DNA of 64,000 nt. Origin: Monosporascus cannonballus. Taxonomy: Eukaryota; Ascomycota; Sordariomycetes; Xylariales. Below are positions 60,099-64,000 of this stretch, in pieces. A program made the translations under genes and the position numbers. The notes beneath the pieces are model-generated. The model made no database searches. It was not told the origin of the DNA and saw only the letters and a list, made by a program, of their open reading frames with translations. The stretch is from the NCBI GenBank assembly GCA_004154925.1, contig QJNS01000001.1, forward strand, positions 496,001 to 560,000, in the 5' to 3' direction. Every line of letters starts with the position of its first letter. Positions within the stretch are counted from its first letter, which is position 1.

Positions 60099-60469
60099 TG
60101 TGACGGCTAGGGGGTTTAACCAACTATTAAACCTTAGTCGTACGGGTTTATATTGGCAGGAGTATCGTGGGAATCTGAGCAATAGATACAGTAATCGTAT
60201 TACGTTTCGTAATTCCAAGGGTGCTTTGGGTAACCATGTTATATTGCAAGCTGAAGTTATTTAAATTATAAAAATAATGAACGTATATATTTTCAAAGGT
60301 TAATTAGATTTTTATTAGATCTTAATATCGTTATAGATCTAATATTATTAGATTTAGTGGGTTCTGTATGGATTTATTTGGATTTTGATGCCAAAAAAGA
60401 TCCAAATTACGTAACCCTTTTATGTGGGTCCGACCGTTTTTGTTGCCGATTTTGGGTTGGGTCGTAATA
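60099..60469 (-). repeat. 3' LTR of element F
   Basis: 371 bp; plus-strand ends TGTGACGG and GTCGTAATA. Best-preserved type III LTR; it shows the family ends as TG...CA. Confidence 0.9.
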
Positions 60470-60539
60470 CCATTTTTGTTTTAGGATTTTTCTTTTTAAA
60501 GATTTTCTTTTTTAGTAAGTTATTATTTTTTACCATAGT

Positions 60540-61143
60540 AGGTCGTGTTGTTAATTACAAGCCCTGTAATTGTCCTTATTAAAGAAAAAACTTAAATGGT
60601 CTGGTTGCTTATATTATTAAATTTAGTTTTGAAATTATGCTGTATACGTTTTGTTTCGAAAGTGGTACCAAATGTCAAATGATTAAAGAAATTCGTTATT
60701 ATAACGAATATATTAAGAATTGTCATCGTTACGATAATTTTAACGTCCTAATTAATTCTTTATGTCGTATTAAGAAAAAAGAATCGTTTAAATTACGAAA
60801 AGGTTATTGTTAAAAAACGGTTTTACGCTTTCAGCAATAGTTGAAAAAAGATTTGATACGTAAGTAACGTAATATTAACGAAACTATTAGTTGTTTTTTT
60901 CATTTTTATCGTTAAAAGAAATTCTTTTAAGTTAAAAAGGTTAAAATTATTAGTTGCGTTCTTTAGTTAATGAATAAATTAAACGAATAGGAACACGTGG
61001 AGGCCAAGGTTCCTCTGTTTATACCGTCTGTTAATTTCTTTAATTGGTCTATTTCCGAGGATTTTAACTGGGGGGTTTTTTTGGTAACCCTGTTCTCGCT
61101 GGTAAAAGTTTTTTAATAGGCGCTAGGCGTTAATAAGGGTTTT
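60540..61143 (+). pseudogene. Opposite-strand accessory gene (aORF), element F
   Basis: From 60540 it reads GRVVNYKPCNCPY, a stop, then LVAYIIKFSFEIMLYTFCFE and GTKCQMIKEIRYYNEYIKN, open from 60636 to the TAA after KGYC. More of the frame follows with TAA/TAG in Gln-type positions. The acidic C-terminal part starts MNKLNE at 60970 and includes VPLFIPSVNFFNWSISEDFN. After one lost base it reads to a TAA at 61141-61143. Four Cys (CNC, C, C) precede a basic helix. Best copy for showing that both ends are conserved with B. Function unknown. Confidence 0.7.
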
Positions 61144-64000
61144 AGCGGGCTTTTAGGTGTTTTCGGAATTTGAATATTTTTTTTATTTAAGGAGGTATTA
61201 GGTAAGTTCGTTTTATTTTCGTATATTAAGAATTTGTTTTATTTTGTATACCTATTCGTCTTTTATTTTTATATCGTTTTGTGTCGTATGCACTTTGATT
61301 ATATTTACTGTTAATTCGAATAAGGAAATATTAAATATTAGATGAAATTTAATTTTTAGTGGAAATTTGAATTGGTAATTATTTTTTTAAATTTTGTTGA
61401 TAATTTATATGGCCCAATATAGTTGAAGTCGAATTTTTATTAGGTTGCTTTATTTAAATGTTTTTGATAAAAAGGAAAATCATTTTTCCTTTTTCGAAAA
61501 CTATTTTTTTTAAATTCTTTTAATTATAATATTTACTTATTTGGCTACGTATATATTCCAGTTCTGTTTTTATTTTTTACTATAATTATCGTAATTATTT
61601 TTGACGTAAGGATATTTTGATATGAATTGGATTATTGTTACGTATTTTTTTATATATTTCTGGAATTAAACCAAAGTTTACATTCGCTAATATTATCTTA
61701 ACGTTTTTATAATAACTGGTGTTATATAATAGTTAAGCGGTTAATAAATTTTTAACTCAGTTATTTTGTTCGTAATTAATATAATATCGTAAATAGATTT
61801 TTAAGGTTTAGTTGGTTTTTTTATTTATTTATTTAATTAATGTTTAAATACGTTAAATAATTTATGATTTAGGCCGATTTGTATTATCAGGCTTTGTCAA
61901 AATTTCGATATAAATATTAATCTTTTATTTTAAATAATTTTTATTAGTAATCCGTATATATTAAGAATATGTCTGAAAAAAAATGTATGCTAGCTATTCG
62001 GCGTTTATATCTTTATAATATGGTAAAGAGTAACCGAATTTTATGAATCGGTCGACGATTACGAAAATAATGTTATAATATATTCCTATGGCTGGATTTT
62101 CTGATATAAGAAATTTGGTAATGAAATTAAATATAACTAAATATTATGGTTATTTTGCGATTAGTAATGGCTGTAATTTATTATATGGCTTATATGGTCG
62201 AATTCTTGTTTTAACATAAATATTATATTGCTATAAAAACTTTTTACTGTTAATTTTAATTTAAAAAAAGAATATTTACGATAAAATCGTTTTAGGATTT
62301 TATAAATTCCTGGATATCCGTATAATTAATATTCGTATATTTGTCGTTTTAAATCCTTTTAATATTTCCCTCAAACTTATATCTTATCTGTTTTTTGGTT
62401 TTTTGAAAGATTATCGTTATATCGTTAAATTTTTTAATGCGTATCGAAAGATACTGCCCGTATTGTCGTAACCTATCGTAAGCGTAAATATCTTTTTGTA
62501 ATAGTATTAAAAATTATATAATTAATTTTAATTAATGTTTTTTAAAAAATTTAATTGTTTATCTTTAAGTATTTGCTTTACCGTTTTTTAATTTCTTTTA
62601 TGAATAAAAACCAAATCGAAATTCGCCGAATCTTGTGCATATTTTAATTATCGTTTTGTAAGTTCCTTAATCGTAGTAAATTAGGTAAGATTTTAATAAT
62701 CCGTATAGGTTTTAACTTGGTATAAATGTCCTTTTAACAAGTACCTAAATTTTGGGAATGCCATAATAATGGCTATAAATTCCTTATTTGGAATACCGTA
62801 ATTAAGTTTAATTCCTTTTAATTTATATCAAAAAAATGTAATAAGGTATAATTTACCTTAATTAGTTTATTATTCGATTATTACGTTTAATGCATAATCC
62901 GTAATATCGGGTTTTAGTTTAACGAGGCGGTTTAAATCGTACATAATTAATATTGGTTCGTTAGTAATCGTATTTTTGATGTTTTGAAACGTTTTTTCTG
63001 CATTTGGCGTTTATTTAAATTCTTTTTTTTGTGAAATTTATTAGGGGTATAGTTATTTTGCTAAGGTTTCGAATAAATTTCTTGTAATAATTGGCGAATT
63101 TAAGGAATACCTATGCCTCCTTAATTATTGTTAGCGTTTATTATTTTCTAAATGTAATAATGTTTTTGGAGTTTATTTTAATATGTTGTGGAATAATAAT
63201 ATATTCCAAATATTTTATTTCCTTTTTATGAAATTAATTTTTTTCTGTGTTAACAAATAACTTTACGTCTTATAAAACTTAAAAATCTTTATAAACGTAT
63301 TTTGCGTATGCTTTTTTTATTTCCGAAAAAATAAGAATGTCGTCGAAATAACAAACGACAAAAATATCAAGGTATTTTCGTAGCGCATAATTTACTATCC
63401 GTTAGAAAGCTATTAATGCATTCGTAAATCCTATTAATATAACCAAATATTTAAATAATCCGTATTTCGTTTTAAAGGCTATTTTTTATTCGTATTCTTT
63501 TTTAATTTTAATAAGATTATATTTATTTTTAAAATTAAATATTATTAATTTTTTAGTTCAGTAAAATCTGTTTTTTATTTTTGTGATTAAATGCAATAAT
63601 GTTTGATTTTTAATAATAATATCGTTTCATTATCCATAATTAACCATAAATTATAATTTTCCGTTTGTTTTTTAGTACGAAAAATATCGGGTATCCTGCT
63701 GGCGACTTCGAAAATCGAAATTATTCTTTTTGTAATCTATTTTCCAGGTATCTTTTAAAAATACGTAATTCGTTTCCGCTAAAGTTATAAATAAGGTAAA
63801 ACTTCGTCGAAAACCCTTTTTTAAGGATTATTTCATAGTTTTATTTGCTATATTTTAGTAACTTCGTATCGAGCTCCTTTTTGAAAAACTGTTGGTATTT
63901 GTGGTATTATAATAGTATAGTAGTTAGATTTTTTAATTTCTGGGGCTATTGTTTTAGGTCGTTATTTAATTATTTTAGTTTTACTTTAATAGTAATAACG
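61050..64000 (-). pseudogene. pol pseudogene, element F (partial)
   Basis: On the minus strand: chromodomain about 61200-61100, integrase 62700-61300, RNase H near 62900-62600, RT from about 63000 to the window end. The RT active site at 63350-63324 reads YFDDILIFS with both catalytic Asp. Stops still occur throughout. The chromodomain end overlaps the aORF end on the other strand. Confidence 0.8.

Larger units (their letters stand above)
60099..64000 (-). mobile_element. Minus-strand Ty3/Gypsy chromovirus F (runs off the window)
   Basis: It begins with a reverse type III LTR, then the opposite-strand gene on the plus strand, then pol on the minus strand. CTAAT precedes it at 60094-60098. 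It is the least mutated chromovirus here and the RT catalytic pair is intact. The remainder lies beyond 64000. Confidence 0.85.

Overview
The window is repeat-derived heterochromatin from a filamentous fungus, most likely an ascomycete. It is extremely AT-rich. Almost every coding relic is broken by TAA/TAG in place of CAA/CAG, with further C-to-T and G-to-A changes in catalytic codons. That is the pattern expected of repeat-induced point mutation (RIP). I recognise no intact host gene, tRNA or rRNA. The sequence is a nested pile of dead mobile elements.

Layout. 1-769: unclassified repeat R1. 770-1491: 3' end of a minus-strand Ty3/Gypsy chromovirus (V). 1492-8227: plus-strand chromovirus whose two LTRs do not match (probable recombinant, B). 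8228-20783: minus-strand chromovirus A, split by complete plus-strand chromovirus C (12230-18899, target duplication CTAAA). 20784-25437: 5'-truncated plus-strand chromovirus G. 26429-33142: complete plus-strand chromovirus D (target duplication ATAAT). 34333-53945: minus-strand chromovirus H, the oldest layer there, broken by later insertions. 54408-60098: plus-strand chromovirus E, cut by minus-strand chromovirus F, which runs off the window end.

The most notable object sits inside H at 35845-46644. It is about 3.55 kb of circular Rep-encoding single-stranded DNA (CRESS) virus-like DNA, opened exactly at its replication nick site. It carries a minus-strand Rep-like pseudogene and a convergent plus-strand gene with an Arg/Tyr-rich capsid-like N-terminus. 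Both junctions carry TAATATTAC, and the two viral ends would form a 12-bp hairpin around that nonanucleotide if rejoined. A Ty1/Copia element (35974-43222, target duplication GATGT) later inserted into the viral DNA. A pogo/Fot1-like DNA transposon (41382-43211, TA duplication) then inserted into the Copia 3' LTR. The nesting order is therefore Gypsy, CRESS virus, Copia, pogo.

The chromoviruses share a common body: gag with a CCHC knuckle, then protease, reverse transcriptase, RNase H, integrase and chromodomain. Their LTR U3 regions differ, and several U3s hold 35-36 bp tandem repeats. Seven copies also keep a gene on the strand opposite to gag-pol, between the chromodomain and the 3' LTR. 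It encodes a Cys-containing, coiled-coil-like protein.
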